Positions 1 to 9,447 of a DNA stretch of 64,000 nucleotides are shown piece by piece. The position numbers and the translations under genes were made by a program. Origin of the DNA: a bacterium (lineage in GTDB: Bacteria > Bacillota > Bacilli > Lactobacillales > Streptococcaceae); the NCBI GenBank assembly GCA_905221085.1, contig CAJNBT010000001.1:248001-312000 (forward strand), given 5' to 3'. The notes below the pieces were generated by a model. It did no database searches, was not told the origin of the DNA, and saw only the letters and a list, made by a program, of their open reading frames with translations. How positions within the stretch are numbered: position 1 is the first letter of the stretch; each line of letters begins with the position of its first letter.

Positions 1-381
1 CATGGTACCATGTTTACGGATAATCTTGGTAAGAGCACGCGTATCAATCCCTGAAATACCTGGAATTTTCTTGGCTTTCAAAAATTCATCCAGCGTCATT
101 TGGTTGCGCCAGTTGCTTGCTCTACGCGCTTCTTCAAAAACAACAACTCCCTTACAAGTTGGAATAATGGATTCGTAATCATCACGGTTGATTCCATAAT
201 TTCCCACCAAAGGATAAGTAAAGGTCAAGATTTGTCCATTATAAGACTGGTCTGTAATGGATTCTTGGTAGCCGGTCATCCCTGTATTAAAGACGATTTC
301 GCCTGTTACATCAATATCTGCTCCGAAGGCCTTGCCTTCAAAAACTGTGCCATCTTCTAATACTAGAAGTCTTTTTGTCAT
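1..381 (-). CDS. carA: Carbamoyl-phosphate synthase small (glutaminase) chain, partial
   Basis: Only the N-terminal ~127 residues are inside the window; the gene runs off the left edge. The reading frame begins with ATG at 379-381 behind a GAGAGGTG ribosome site and reads [16 protein letters not shown], then the family's NTGMTGYQE and PLVGNYG motifs and [12 protein letters not shown]. This is the CPSase small-chain N-terminal domain; the class I amidotransferase domain lies outside. With CarB it makes carbamoyl phosphate from glutamine, bicarbonate and ATP for pyrimidine and arginine synthesis. It follows pyrB in the same direction, as the third gene of a PyrR-controlled operon. Confidence 0.95.
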   Translation of the reverse strand, partial: MTKRLLVLEDGTVFEGKAFGADIDVTGEIVFNTGMTGYQESITDQSYNGQILTFTYPLVGNYGINRDDYESIIPTCKGVVVFEEARRASNWRNQMTLDEFLKAKKIPGISGIDTRALTKIIRKHGTM

Positions 382-430
382 ATTTTCACCTCTCGTGGAC
401 GCTCACTGGCGTCTTTTAACGTCTTGTGTT

Positions 431-1354
431 TTAGTTGGCGTTTCTACTCGCCAGTACGGATTCTAAGATTGCCATTCGAACAAAGACACCATTGGTCATT
501 TGTTGGACAATCCGTGATTTTGGTGCTTCAACCAAGTGGTCTGCGATTTCTACATCACGGTTGACTGGAGCTGGGTGCATGAGGATTGCTGTTTCTTTCA
601 AACGATCGTAACGTTCTTGAGTCAAGCCATGTTGGACATGGTAGTCTTCTTTTGAAAAGACAGCTCCACTTTCATGGCGTTCATGTTGCACACGGAGAAA
701 CATCATGACATCAACCTGATCAATGATTTCATCAATAGTTGCAAACTGTCCATAGTCTGCAAACTCTTGACTTCTCCATTCCTCAGGTCCAGCAAAATAA
801 AGTTCTGCACCTAAGCGTTTCAAAATCTGCATATTGGATTTGGCAACGCGTGAATGGTCCAAGTCACCTGCAATCGCAACCTTGAGACCCTCAAAGTGAC
901 CAAATTCCTCATAAATAGTCATCAAATCAAGCAAGCTCTGGCTAGGGTGTTGACCCGAACCATCTCCACCATTGATGATGGAAGTCGTAATCGTGGGACT
1001 CGCAATTAACTCTCTGTAGTAATCAACCTCTGGGTGGCGAATCACACAGACATCCACTCCTAAAGCAGACAGAGTCAGAATGGTATCATAAAGTGTCTCC
1101 CCTTTATTAACTGAACTAGTCTTCACATCAAAGTCAAGTCGTTCCAGCCCCAATTTAATCTCTGCCACTTCAAAGGACTTATGCGTCCGTGTAGAATCCT
1201 CAAAGAAAAGATTGGAAACAATCGGGTGGTCTTCATAGGGAAGCTGAGCTCCGTTTTTAAACTCAATTCCTCGCTTGATCAATTTCATCACTTGATCAAC
1301 AGTGAGGTCTTCCATAGACACCACATGGTTCAATGCTTGTTGATTTTCTGACAT
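431..1354 (-). CDS. pyrB: Aspartate carbamoyltransferase catalytic subunit
   Basis: 307 residues, the normal length for the catalytic chain. The carbamoyl-phosphate loop STRTH is at residues 54-58, HPSQSLLDL lies near 137, and the C-terminal HPAPVNRD motif is present. It condenses carbamoyl phosphate with aspartate, the first committed step of UMP synthesis, in the cytoplasm. The start follows an AAAGGAGT ribosome site, 18 bp after pyrR. No pyrI regulatory chain is nearby, as expected in Firmicutes, where control is by PyrR attenuation. Confidence 0.97.
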   Translation of the reverse strand: MSENQQALNHVVSMEDLTVDQVMKLIKRGIEFKNGAQLPYEDHPIVSNLFFEDSTRTHKSFEVAEIKLGLERLDFDVKTSSVNKGETLYDTILTLSALGVDVCVIRHPEVDYYRELIASPTITTSIINGGDGSGQHPSQSLLDLMTIYEEFGHFEGLKVAIAGDLDHSRVAKSNMQILKRLGAELYFAGPEEWRSQEFADYGQFATIDEIIDQVDVMMFLRVQHERHESGAVFSKEDYHVQHGLTQERYDRLKETAILMHPAPVNRDVEIADHLVEAPKSRIVQQMTNGVFVRMAILESVLASRNAN

Positions 1355-1372
1355 GGCTACTCCTTTAGCTTT

Positions 1373-2040
<668 letters not shown>

Positions 2041-2104
2041 TAGTTATCAATTACTATAGCACAAAGCATGCTTAAAATCAAGCAAAAACTTTGGAAACCC
2101 CATT

Positions 2105-2734
2105 TTATAAATTGCTAAAATCATATAACTGTGGGTACTGGTCACACTCTGGATTTTTAGGATGGCAAATGGCTCGTCCAAAATAAATCATGGCCTGATG
2201 GGCTGCTAACCATTTTTCAGGTGGTAAAATATCCATAACCCTCTTTTCCACCTCAAGCGGTGTCGCTGATTTTTTGACGATATCGTGGTGTTTGCAAATA
2301 CGCTCCACATGAGTATCTACTGCAAAAGCTGGAATCCCAAAACCCACACTCATGACAACATTGGCTGTCTTGCGACCAACACCTGCCAAACTCTCTAATT
2401 CCTCACGTGTCTGAGGGACTTGACCATCAAAATCGTCTAGTAACTGTCGGGCACATTTTTTAAGGAATTTAGCCTTATTTCGATACAGTCCCAGGCGAGA
2501 AATGTGTGAGGCAATCTCACCCTCTGTCGCCACAGACATGGCTTGTGGCGTTGGAAAGGCAGCAAAGAGACCTGGTGTGGCCTTATTTACTGCTGCATCT
2601 GTCGTCTGAGCTGACAACATGACCGCAACTAAGAGTTCAAAATGATTGGTAAAATCAAGACTAGGCTTAGCATCTGGAAAAAGAGCAATGATTTCTTCTA
2701 GCACTTTTCGTGCTCGTTTTTTTGACAAAACCAT
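2105..2734 (-). CDS. nth: Endonuclease III (DNA glycosylase / AP lyase), iron-sulfur ligands incomplete
   Basis: 209 residues. The helix-hairpin-helix LESLAGVGRKTANVV carries the catalytic lysine, and the catalytic aspartate is in AVDTHVERICKH. It excises oxidised pyrimidines and nicks abasic sites. The C-terminal cluster motif is broken: CHPKNPEC supplies the first two cysteines of the usual C-X6-C-X2-C-X5-C, but the next two positions are not cysteine (DQY...DF), so a [4Fe-4S] cluster is unlikely. Its ATG overlaps the upstream DUF177 stop as TAATG, indicating translational coupling. Confidence 0.93.
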   Translation of the reverse strand: MVLSKKRARKVLEEIIALFPDAKPSLDFTNHFELLVAVMLSAQTTDAAVNKATPGLFAAFPTPQAMSVATEGEIASHISRLGLYRNKAKFLKKCARQLLDDFDGQVPQTREELESLAGVGRKTANVVMSVGFGIPAFAVDTHVERICKHHDIVKKSATPLEVEKRVMDILPPEKWLAAHQAMIYFGRAICHPKNPECDQYPQLYDFSNL

Positions 2735-3276
2735 TAGTCGTCCCCATCAAATAGTCCTTGTAAGCCAGCAAAAGGACTGTTTTCTTCTTTCTTAACTGCT
2801 TGTTGAGCTTGGTATTCTTCCTCTGTCATGATTTGCCAGTCATTTCCTGACACAAATCCTTGACCAGCTTCTTCTTCAGCTGTCAAGACCTTGATAGGGA
2901 TATTAAGCAGGATATTGTCTGACACGCTCTCAGCAAGGTCAAGTTCTCCATTTTTGATAGGCAAGACCAAATCATCATCTAGAACTTCTTGATCTAGTTG
3001 GTTAGTTGCGCCTTCCATGAAAACTTCCGTGACTGGATAAGATTCAACTAACTCAACTGGCTCCATACTGCGACTTGAAGCAAGAACAATGGTATAAGAT
3101 AGTTGATAATCTAAGAAATACATACGGTCTTCATATTGTACTTTCCCAACTGCAAGGATATCTTTTACATCTAAAATTTCTTGATTACCTGCACGCAGGT
3201 CATCAACTAGATCTAACGTTTGTTCAAAGTTCAAACCTTCAGACTGCTTACGAATTTCTTGAATATTTAATTTCAT
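2734..3276 (-). CDS. DUF177 / YceD-family protein
   Basis: 180 residues, acidic, ending in FAGLQGLFDGDD. The arrangement (variable N-terminus, central SYTIVLASSRSMEPVELVESYPVTEVF, then ILLNIPIKVLTAEEE) fits the YceD/DUF177 family, linked to 23S rRNA accumulation and often encoded beside rpmF. Here the partner is nth, translationally coupled downstream, and no rpmF is present. The start follows a GGAGG ribosome site. The molecular function is not established; family assignment is from overall pattern. Confidence 0.8.
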   Translation of the reverse strand: MKLNIQEIRKQSEGLNFEQTLDLVDDLRAGNQEILDVKDILAVGKVQYEDRMYFLDYQLSYTIVLASSRSMEPVELVESYPVTEVFMEGATNQLDQEVLDDDLVLPIKNGELDLAESVSDNILLNIPIKVLTAEEEAGQGFVSGNDWQIMTEEEYQAQQAVKKEENSPFAGLQGLFDGDD

Positions 3277-3406
3277 ACTTCCTCCATAAAGATTTACTCT
3301 CTTGATTATACCATGAAAAGGCTACAAATCAGCCCACCAAACTTTGGAATTAAAATTCGATTTTTTAACATATTCACTATTATATTTTTGTTTTTTAGTG
3401 CTATAC

Positions 3407-3498
3407 TATAGGCAAGAATACATTAGAGCAAGGATGATGCTCACATGGAAGACAAAGAACTCATTACTAATGCTTACCACACGGATTTTAGAAATTAG
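3407..3498 (+). other. Extended -10 promoter followed by a 17-codon reading frame (possible gene remnant)
   Basis: TGCTATACT is an extended -10 hexamer at about 3407-3415. It is followed by a short frame, MEDKELITNAYHTDFRN, from ATG 3445 to TAG 3498, with a weak AAGGA upstream. The peptide is not recognised. It may be the surviving N-terminus of a lost gene or simply chance. The surrounding 3277-3916 interval otherwise holds only the candidate small RNA and a BOX element. Confidence 0.25.
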
Positions 3499-3514
3499 AA
3501 TTTCCAGTTTTCTG

Positions 3515-3543
3515 TTGACAAAATTTCCTTAAAGGTATAGTAT
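3515..3543 (+). promoter_or_regulatory. Sigma-A promoter of the candidate small RNA
   Basis: A consensus -35 TTGACA at 3515-3520 is followed by a 17-bp spacer and TAGTAT at 3538-3543. On the opposite strand, TTTAAG at 3528-3533 is followed after five bases by a degenerate TTTGTC, faintly resembling the two half-sites of a CiaR box. The predicted start is about 3550. Confidence 0.6.
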
Positions 3544-3549
3544 AAAGAT

Positions 3550-3638
3550 ACTAATACTCGGAGGTAAGGGAGACATGAACAACTAAGTCTATCAAATAAA
3601 GAACCTTTATTTAGTAGATCTTGTTTTTGTCTCTTTTT
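3550..3638 (+). ncRNA. Candidate small RNA of about 85-90 nt
   Basis: Downstream of the promoter lies about 38 nt of likely unpaired sequence containing CTCGGAGGTAAGGGAGACATG, which opens only the frame Met-Asn-Asn-stop. A 14-bp stem with one mismatch follows (arms 3588-3601 and 3605-3618, loop AAC), then the T-rich run 3619-3638, so it looks like an intrinsic terminator. A strong promoter, an open purine-rich 5' part and a terminator within 90 nt suggest an sRNA. Size and layout recall streptococcal cia-dependent small RNAs, but identity is not shown. Confidence 0.45.
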
Positions 3639-3671
3639 GTGTGCTCTTTTATGCTCTTTTTTCTGGCATTT

Positions 3672-3826
3672 TATACTCAATGAAAATCAAAGATCAAACT
3701 AGGAAGCTAGCCGCAGGTTGCTCAAAACACTGCTTTGAGGTTGTAGATAAGACTGACGAAGTCAGTTACATATATCTACGGTAAAGCGACGCTGACGTGG
3801 TTTGAAGAGATTTTCGAAGAGTATTA
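3672..3826 (-). repeat. BOX element, boxA-boxB-boxC
   Basis: A 155-bp BOX repeat. On the minus strand it begins with boxA (AATACTCTTCGAAAATC, then CCACGTCAGCGTCGC), passes one boxB containing GACTTCGTCAGTC and CCTCAAAGCAG, and ends in boxC with GCGGCTAGCTTCCTAGTTTG and TTGAGTATA. It is the only copy in the window with a boxB. BOX elements are non-autonomous repeats typical of S. pneumoniae and relatives. Confidence 0.9.
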
Positions 3827-3916
3827 ATAGAGTTTTTTTTGATATAGACTTTGGCTCTACTAGGTAAAGTAGAGCTTTTTGTTATGTAGTATCGACATTC
3901 TAGAAAGGGCAACAAT

Positions 3917-5443
3917 ATGATAAAAATCAATCATCTGACCATCACTCAAAACAAAAATTTACGAGACCTTGTAGCCGACTTAAGCATGACCATCCAAGAT
4001 GGGGAAAAGATAGCTATTATTGGCGAAGAAGGAAATGGTAAATCAACCTTGCTTAAAACTTTAATGGGAGAAACTTTGCCTGATTTCGCTATCAGGGGAG
4101 ACATTCAATCTGATTATCAATCAATAGCCTACATTCCTCAAAAGCTCCCCGAAGAGCTGAAAAAACAATCCCTACACGACTACTTTTTTTTAGATACTAT
4201 TGATTTAGATTACAGTGTCCTCTATCGTTTAGCTGAGGAATTGCATTTTGATAGTAATCGTTTCGCAAGCGACCAAGAGATTGATAGTCTATCAGGGGGT
4301 GAAGCTTTGAAAATTCAGCTCATCCATGAGTTAGCCAAACCCTTTGAGATTCTATTTTTAGATGAACCTTCAAATGACCTAGACCTTGAGACGGTTGATT
4401 GGCTAAAAAGTCAGATTCGCAAGATTCGGCAAACCGTTATTTTCATTTCCCATGATGAAGACTTTCTTTCTGAAACGGCTGATACTATTGTCCACTTGCG
4501 ACTGGTCAAGCACCGTAAAGAAGCGGAAACGCTAGTAGAGCATTTAGACTATGATCGCTATAGTGAGCAGAGAAAGGCTAATTTTGCCAAACAAAGCCAG
4601 CAAGCTGCTAACGACCAAAGAGCCTACGATAAAACCATGGAAAAACATCGACGAGTCAAGCAAAATGTAGAAACTGCGCTTCGAGCTACTAAAGACAGTA
4701 CTGCTGGTCGCCTATTGGCTAAAAAAATGAAAAATGTTCTCTCTCAAGAAAAACGCTTTGAAAAGACAGCGCAGTCCATGAACCAAAAGCCACTTGAAGA
4801 GGAAGAAATCAGACTTTTCTTCTCAGATATACAGCCACTACCTACTTCTAAAGTATTAATCCAACTGGAAAAAGAAAATTTGTCCATTGACGACCGAGTT
4901 TTGGTTCAAGAACTACGACTAACTGTCCGTGGCCAAGAAAAAATTGGTATCATCGGCCCAAATGGTATTGGAAAATCAACTCTGTTAACCAAGTTACAGC
5001 AACTTCTTAATGATAAAAGAGAGATTTCGCTTGGTTATATGCCACAAGATTACCATAAAAAACTGCAATTGGATTTATCCCCAATCGCCTATCTAAGCAA
5101 AACTGGGGAAAAAGAGGAACTGCAGAAAATCCAATCTCACTTAGCTAGTCTCAATTTCAGTTATCCAGAAATGCAGCATCAAATTCGCTCCTTATCTGGT
5201 GGACAACAGGGAAAACTCCTGCTTTTGGATTTAGTCTTGTGCAAACCAAACTTTCTCCTTCTGGATGAGCCCACACGAAACTTTTCTCCAACTTCTCAAC
5301 CCCAAATCAGAAAACTCTTTGCCACTTATCCTGGTGGACTCATCACTGTTTCACATGACCGTCGTTTCTTAAAAGAGGTCTGTTCAATCATCTATCGCTT
5401 AACAGAACATGGTCTGGAGGTAATTAATTTAGAAGATTTATAA
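3917..5443 (+). CDS. ABC-F family ATPase, ribosome-protection-like
   Basis: 508 residues with two ABC domains and no membrane segments. Domain 1 has GEEGNGKST (residues ~36-44), the LSGGE signature and LFLDEPSNDLDLET. A charged linker rich in Lys, Arg and Gln covers about 205-300. Domain 2 has GPNGIGKST, LSGGQQ and LLLDEPTRNFSPTSQPQIR. The DEPTRN-x-SP form of the second Walker B region is the variant seen in antibiotic-resistance ABC-F proteins (Vga/Lsa/Msr type) rather than in EttA-type housekeeping members. A role on the ribosome is inferred; the substrate antibiotic, if any, is unknown. Confidence 0.85.
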   Translation: MIKINHLTITQNKNLRDLVADLSMTIQDGEKIAIIGEEGNGKSTLLKTLMGETLPDFAIRGDIQSDYQSIAYIPQKLPEELKKQSLHDYFFLDTIDLDYSVLYRLAEELHFDSNRFASDQEIDSLSGGEALKIQLIHELAKPFEILFLDEPSNDLDLETVDWLKSQIRKIRQTVIFISHDEDFLSETADTIVHLRLVKHRKEAETLVEHLDYDRYSEQRKANFAKQSQQAANDQRAYDKTMEKHRRVKQNVETALRATKDSTAGRLLAKKMKNVLSQEKRFEKTAQSMNQKPLEEEEIRLFFSDIQPLPTSKVLIQLEKENLSIDDRVLVQELRLTVRGQEKIGIIGPNGIGKSTLLTKLQQLLNDKREISLGYMPQDYHKKLQLDLSPIAYLSKTGEKEELQKIQSHLASLNFSYPEMQHQIRSLSGGQQGKLLLLDLVLCKPNFLLLDEPTRNFSPTSQPQIRKLFATYPGGLITVSHDRRFLKEVCSIIYRLTEHGLEVINLEDL

Positions 5444-5456
5444 ATTTGCAACATAG

Positions 5457-5489
5457 CAAAAATCCAGAGACGACCTCTGGATTCTTTTT
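5457..5489. terminator. Bidirectional terminator between the ABC-F gene and htpX
   Basis: Stem AATCCAGAG/CCTCTGGATT with a GAC-type loop and a T run on the plus strand. It lies between convergent genes and touches the htpX stop codon. Confidence 0.8.
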
Positions 5490-6387
5490 ACATATGTTTT
5501 AAACGTTCGATCCGTTCTGAGATAGGTGGGTGGGTATAAAATAGTTTTTGGAACCCTCCACCTTTCTTAGGATCATTGATATAAAGTGCACTGCTGGCAT
5601 CATCGACAAGACGACTCATTGGTTTACTATTGTCTAACTTACGTAGAGCATTGATCATTCCTTGCGGATTGCGCGTCAACTCAACACTGGAAGCATCAGC
5701 TAGGAATTCCCTCTGACGAGAAATAGCGAGTTGCACCAAGGTTGCAGCGAGAGGCGCCAGAACAATAGCTAGTAGTGAAACCACGAGCATAATGATTTCT
5801 AAGCCATTTCCATCCCGATCATCATCACTTCGTCTGCGACCTGCGCCACCCCACCACATCATACGACCTGCCATACTAGAAAGCATAGTGATAGCACTGG
5901 CCAGGGCAACAGCAATAGTCGAAATACGGATATCGTAATTACGAATATGACTGACTTCATGTCCCATAACAGCTTCTAGCTCCTCACGATTCATGATAGC
6001 AAGGAGACCTGACGTCGCAGCAACCGCCGCATTTTGAGGGTTAGAACCTGTCGCAAAGGCATTTAAGGCTGGATCATCAATGATGAAAACACGGGGCATA
6101 GGAATCTGAGCAACCATAGCCATATCTTCTACTACATGGTAGAGGTCTGGTGCCGTTTGCTCATCCACCTCACGCGCTCCATTCATGGACATGACAATCT
6201 CTGTTGATTGAAAAATCATAGACAAGGCATAGATAAAGCCGATAATCAGTGCGATAACCAAGCCACCAAGCCCCGATCGCATAAAGAGGTAACCAACTGC
6301 ATAGCCAACAAGAGCTAAGAGTAGGAAAAATACCAGCAACAAAATCCAGGTTTTTCGTTTATTGCTTGCAATTTGATCAAACAACAT
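5488..6387 (-). CDS. htpX: Membrane zinc metalloprotease HtpX
   Basis: 299 residues from the ATG preceded by AGGTG; a GTG three codons earlier is less likely because it overlaps the lemA stop. Two N-terminal membrane spans (about 15-35 and 42-62) precede the zinc motif HEVSH at 143-147, followed by two more hydrophobic segments and the [14 protein letters not shown] glutamate region. It degrades misfolded membrane proteins in membrane quality control. It sits 1-2 bases after lemA, a conserved pair in streptococci. Confidence 0.95.
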   Translation of the reverse strand: MLFDQIASNKRKTWILLLVFFLLLALVGYAVGYLFMRSGLGGLVIALIIGFIYALSMIFQSTEIVMSMNGAREVDEQTAPDLYHVVEDMAMVAQIPMPRVFIIDDPALNAFATGSNPQNAAVAATSGLLAIMNREELEAVMGHEVSHIRNYDIRISTIAVALASAITMLSSMAGRMMWWGGAGRRRSDDDRDGNGLEIIMLVVSLLAIVLAPLAATLVQLAISRQREFLADASSVELTRNPQGMINALRKLDNSKPMSRLVDDASSALYINDPKKGGGFQKLFYTHPPISERIERLKHM

Positions 6388-6388
6388 C

Positions 6389-6949
6389 TTAGTCACCTAA
6401 ACCGCTAAAATCAACTTTAGGAACTGCCTTTTCCTCTTCTGGTGTTTGAAGGAAATCTGCTGCTTTAAAGCCAAACATTCCAGCGATAATATTGCTTGGG
6501 AAAGTTTCTAATTTTACATTGTAGTTGCTGACAACACTGTTATAAAGCTGACGAGAGTAAGAAATTTTATTTTCTGTGTTTGTCAACTCCTCTTGCAATT
6601 TAACAAAGTTGGCACTAGCTTTCAAGTCTGGATAGCTTTCTGCAACTGCAAAAATACCTGAAACTTGACGAGTGAGGGCATCACTAGCTTTCATAGCTTC
6701 TGCTGGTGAAGTCGCTGCCGCCACTTGGTTACGTAGTTCTGCCACCTTTTCAAGGGTAGAACCTTCATATTTGGCATAACCTTTTACAGTCTCAATCAAG
6801 TTTGGCAATAGGTCATTTCGACGTTTCAACTGAACATCAATCTGACTCCAAGCCTCCTTTGTTTGCATACGATTCTTAACCAAACCGTTATAGCTAACAA
6901 TCACAAAAATAACAACAAGAGCCAAAACTCCAAGAATAATCCAAGTCAT
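6389..6949 (-). CDS. lemA: LemA family protein
   Basis: 186 residues. One N-terminal membrane helix (residues 3-20) is followed by the LemA core: [35 protein letters not shown], then [17 protein letters not shown] and a [15 protein letters not shown] tail. The protein is predicted to expose a mostly helical domain outside the membrane. Its function is unsettled, but it is regularly transcribed with htpX, as here. The start follows an AAAGGAC ribosome site. Confidence 0.93.
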   Translation of the reverse strand: MTWIILGVLALVVIFVIVSYNGLVKNRMQTKEAWSQIDVQLKRRNDLLPNLIETVKGYAKYEGSTLEKVAELRNQVAAATSPAEAMKASDALTRQVSGIFAVAESYPDLKASANFVKLQEELTNTENKISYSRQLYNSVVSNYNVKLETFPSNIIAGMFGFKAADFLQTPEEEKAVPKVDFSGLGD

Positions 6950-7042
6950 GATATAAGTCCTTTCTACTTTTAGATTAGTACCAGTATATCAAATTTTTAA
7001 TGATTGTGGTAAAATAAGATGATACTAAAGAAGGAAATAACT

Positions 7043-7756
7043 ATGAAACCAGAAACATTTTACAACCTGCTTGCCGAGCAGAATCTTCTACTTTCAGACC
7101 AGCAAAAAAAACAATTTGAACGTTATTTTGAACTCTTGGTCGAGTGGAATGAAAAAATCAATCTAACAGCTATTACAGACAAGGATGAAGTTTATCTCAA
7201 ACATTTTTACGATTCGATTGCACCCATTCTGCAAGGCTTGATTCCCAATGAAACTATCAAACTTCTTGACATCGGTGCTGGGGCAGGCTTTCCTAGTCTA
7301 CCAATGAAAATCCTCTATCCTCAGTTAGATGTGACCATCATTGATTCTCTCAACAAGCGCATCAACTTCCTCCAACTGTTGGCTCAAGAACTGGATTTAG
7401 ACGGTGTCTACTTCTACCATGGACGTGCAGAAGACTTTGCCCAAGACAAGAACTTCCGTGCTCAGTATGATTTTGTAACGGCTCGTGCGGTTGCCCGTAT
7501 GCAAGTCCTATCTGAATTAACTATTCCCTACCTTAAAGTTGGTGGAAAACTATTGGCACTCAAGGCCAGCAATGCGCCTGAGGAGTTATTAGAAGCTAAG
7601 AATGCCCTCAACCTCCTTTTTAGTAAAGTAGAAGACAATCTCAGCTACGCCCTACCAAATGGAGATCCGCGTTATATCACAGTGGTAGAAAAGAAAAAAG
7701 AAACGCCCAACAAATATCCAAGAAAGGCTGGCATGCCCAACAAACGCCCGCTTTAA
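7043..7756 (+). CDS. rsmG: 16S rRNA (guanine-527-N7)-methyltransferase
   Basis: 237 residues, the family's usual length, when started at the ATG behind AAGGAAA; an ATG 24 bases upstream lacks a ribosome site. The SAM-binding motif [17 protein letters not shown] lies at about 70-86 and [10 protein letters not shown] follows. It makes m7G527 in 16S rRNA; loss gives low-level streptomycin resistance in other bacteria. A likely extended -10, TGGTAAAAT, lies just upstream. Nothing unusual seen. Confidence 0.96.
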   Translation: MKPETFYNLLAEQNLLLSDQQKKQFERYFELLVEWNEKINLTAITDKDEVYLKHFYDSIAPILQGLIPNETIKLLDIGAGAGFPSLPMKILYPQLDVTIIDSLNKRINFLQLLAQELDLDGVYFYHGRAEDFAQDKNFRAQYDFVTARAVARMQVLSELTIPYLKVGGKLLALKASNAPEELLEAKNALNLLFSKVEDNLSYALPNGDPRYITVVEKKKETPNKYPRKAGMPNKRPL

Positions 7757-7819
7757 ATTTTTAAGTAAAAAAATATTTACAAAGTTTGTAATTTTTGCTA
7801 TACTATCACAAGCAAAGGT

Positions 7820-7942
7820 TTTTAATGTCATCCCGTGAGGTGACGAAGACGCAGAAATATTTGAAACTCTTTAAAGTCTAGATTTTAAAGAAGTCTTACT
7901 CTGAGGGCCTATTGCTGTAAAATAATGGGCTCTTTTTTGGTG
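7820..7942 (+). promoter_or_regulatory. PyrR-dependent attenuator upstream of uraA
   Basis: The hairpin GTCA-tcccgtgagg-TGAC at 7827-7844 carries the same CCCGTGAGG loop as the pyrR leader. About 70 nt later an imperfect GGGCC/GGGCTC terminator stem (about 7914-7932) runs into six Ts at 7933-7938. The uraA start codon follows at 7961. This makes uracil uptake part of the PyrR regulon. Confidence 0.85.
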
Positions 7943-7960
7943 CCCAAAAGTGAGGTTTAT

Positions 7961-9244
7961 ATGAAACAAGAATCAACTGTTGATTTGTTACTAGACGTTG
8001 ACCAACGTCCTTCAGCTGGAAAAGGAATTCTCCTTAGTTTCCAACACGTTTTCGCTATGTTTGGGGCGACTATCTTGGTACCATTGATTTTGGGAATGCC
8101 TGTATCTGTTGCCCTTTTTGCTTCAGGTGTTGGAACACTCATCTACATGATTTCAACTGGTTTTAAAGTTCCAGTTTATCTAGGTTCTTCATTTGCATTT
8201 ATCACAGCAATGTCACTTGCTATGAAAGAAATGGGTGGTGATGTATCTGCTGCTCAAACAGGGGTTATCTTGACTGGTTTGGTCTATGTCCTTGTGGCTA
8301 CAAGTGTTCGTTTTGCAGGTACAAAATGGATTGATAAACTCTTGCCACCAATCATCATCGGACCTATGATCATCGTTATCGGTCTTGGACTTGCAGGTTC
8401 AGCTGTTACCAATGCTGGTCTTGTAGCTGATGGAAATTGGAAAAATGCTCTTGTAGCAGTTGTTACTTTCTTGATTGCTGCCTTTATCAACACAAAAGGA
8501 AAAGGCTTCCTACGAATCATTCCATTCCTCTTTGCCATTATCGGTGGTTACCTCTTCGCACTGACTCTTGGTTTGGTTGACTTTACACCAGTTCTTAAAG
8601 CCAACTGGTTTGAAATTCCTGGTTTCTACTTGCCATTTAGCACAGGTGGTGCCTTTAAAGAATACAATCTTTACTTTGGTCCAGAAACCATCGCTATCTT
8701 GCCAATCGCTATCGTAACAATTTCTGAACACATCGGAGACCATACTGTTTTGGGTCAAATCTGTGGCCGTCAATTCTTGAAAGAACCAGGACTTCACCGT
8801 ACTCTTCTTGGTGACGGTATTGCAACTTCAGTTTCTGCCTTCCTTGGTGGACCAGCCAATACAACTTACGGAGAAAATACAGGGGTTATCGGTATGACTC
8901 GTATCGCTTCTGTCTCAGTTATCCGTAACGCTGCCCTCATCGCGATTGCCCTTAGCTTCCTTGGTAAATTCACTGCCTTGATTTCAACTATTCCAAATGC
9001 TGTACTTGGTGGTATGTCAATCCTTCTCTATGGAGTTATCGCCAGCAACGGTTTGAAAGTCTTGATTAAAGAACGTGTTGATTTCGCTCAAATGCGTAAC
9101 CTAATCATCGCAAGTGCTATGTTGGTCCTTGGACTTGGAGGAGCTATCCTTAAACTTGGTCCAGTTACACTTTCAGGTACTGCCCTATCAGCCATGACAG
9201 GAATCATCTTGAACTTGATCTTGCCATACGAAAATAAAGACTAA
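7961..9244 (+). CDS. uraA: Uracil permease (NCS2 family)
   Basis: 427 residues starting at the ATG behind TGAGGT; an in-frame ATG at 7925 is rejected because it lies inside the attenuator terminator. It has about 12-14 membrane helices, the family segment VPVYLGSSFAFITAM, the conserved acid motif TISEHIGDHTVLG, and GGPANTTYGENTGVIGMTRIASV. It imports uracil by proton symport. Expression is expected to fall when UMP is abundant through the PyrR attenuator. A BOX element starts at the stop codon. Confidence 0.95.
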   Translation: MKQESTVDLLLDVDQRPSAGKGILLSFQHVFAMFGATILVPLILGMPVSVALFASGVGTLIYMISTGFKVPVYLGSSFAFITAMSLAMKEMGGDVSAAQTGVILTGLVYVLVATSVRFAGTKWIDKLLPPIIIGPMIIVIGLGLAGSAVTNAGLVADGNWKNALVAVVTFLIAAFINTKGKGFLRIIPFLFAIIGGYLFALTLGLVDFTPVLKANWFEIPGFYLPFSTGGAFKEYNLYFGPETIAILPIAIVTISEHIGDHTVLGQICGRQFLKEPGLHRTLLGDGIATSVSAFLGGPANTTYGENTGVIGMTRIASVSVIRNAALIAIALSFLGKFTALISTIPNAVLGGMSILLYGVIASNGLKVLIKERVDFAQMRNLIIASAMLVLGLGGAILKLGPVTLSGTALSAMTGIILNLILPYENKD

Positions 9245-9350
9245 TACTCTTCGAAAATCAAAGAGCAAACCACGTCAACGTCGCCTTGCCGTACTCAAGT
9301 ACAGCCTGCGGCTAGTTTCCTAGTTTGCTCTTTGATTTTCATTGAGTATA
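9244..9350 (+). repeat. BOX element, boxA-boxC
   Basis: A 107-bp boxA-boxC copy with no boxB, running from ATACTCTTCGAAAATC to CATTGAGTATA. It starts at the last base of the uraA stop codon. Its boxA has CGTCAACGTCGC instead of CGTCAGCGTCGC, and its boxC has TAGTTTCC for TAGCTTCC. Confidence 0.9.
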
Positions 9351-9374
9351 AGAGTCTAAATACATCAAAAAAAC

Positions 9375-9407
9375 GAGCATTTCTAATTACGGAAGTGCTC
9401 ATTTTTC
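9375..9407 (+). terminator. Probable terminator of uraA
   Basis: Stem GAGCA-C/TTTC with GGAAGTGCTC followed by ATTTTT on the plus strand, just after the BOX element. Confidence 0.6.
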
Positions 9408-9415
9408 TTATTTCT

Positions 9416-9444
9416 AAAAAAGGAAAGCCCTGCGGCCTTCCTTT
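9416..9444 (-). terminator. Terminator of ylxM-ffh
   Basis: On the minus strand the stem GGAAGGCC/GGCTTTCC has a four-base loop and is followed by TTTTTT. Confidence 0.8.
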
Positions 9445-9447
9445 GTC

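Noticed and set aside
3672-3826. RUP repeat instead of BOX
   Set aside because: The CCACGTCAGCGTCGC boxA core and GCGGCTAGCTTCC boxC end are BOX features.
7925-7960. Upstream ATG extending UraA by 12 residues
   Set aside because: It lies within the attenuator terminator and has no ribosome site; the ATG at 7961 follows TGAGGT.
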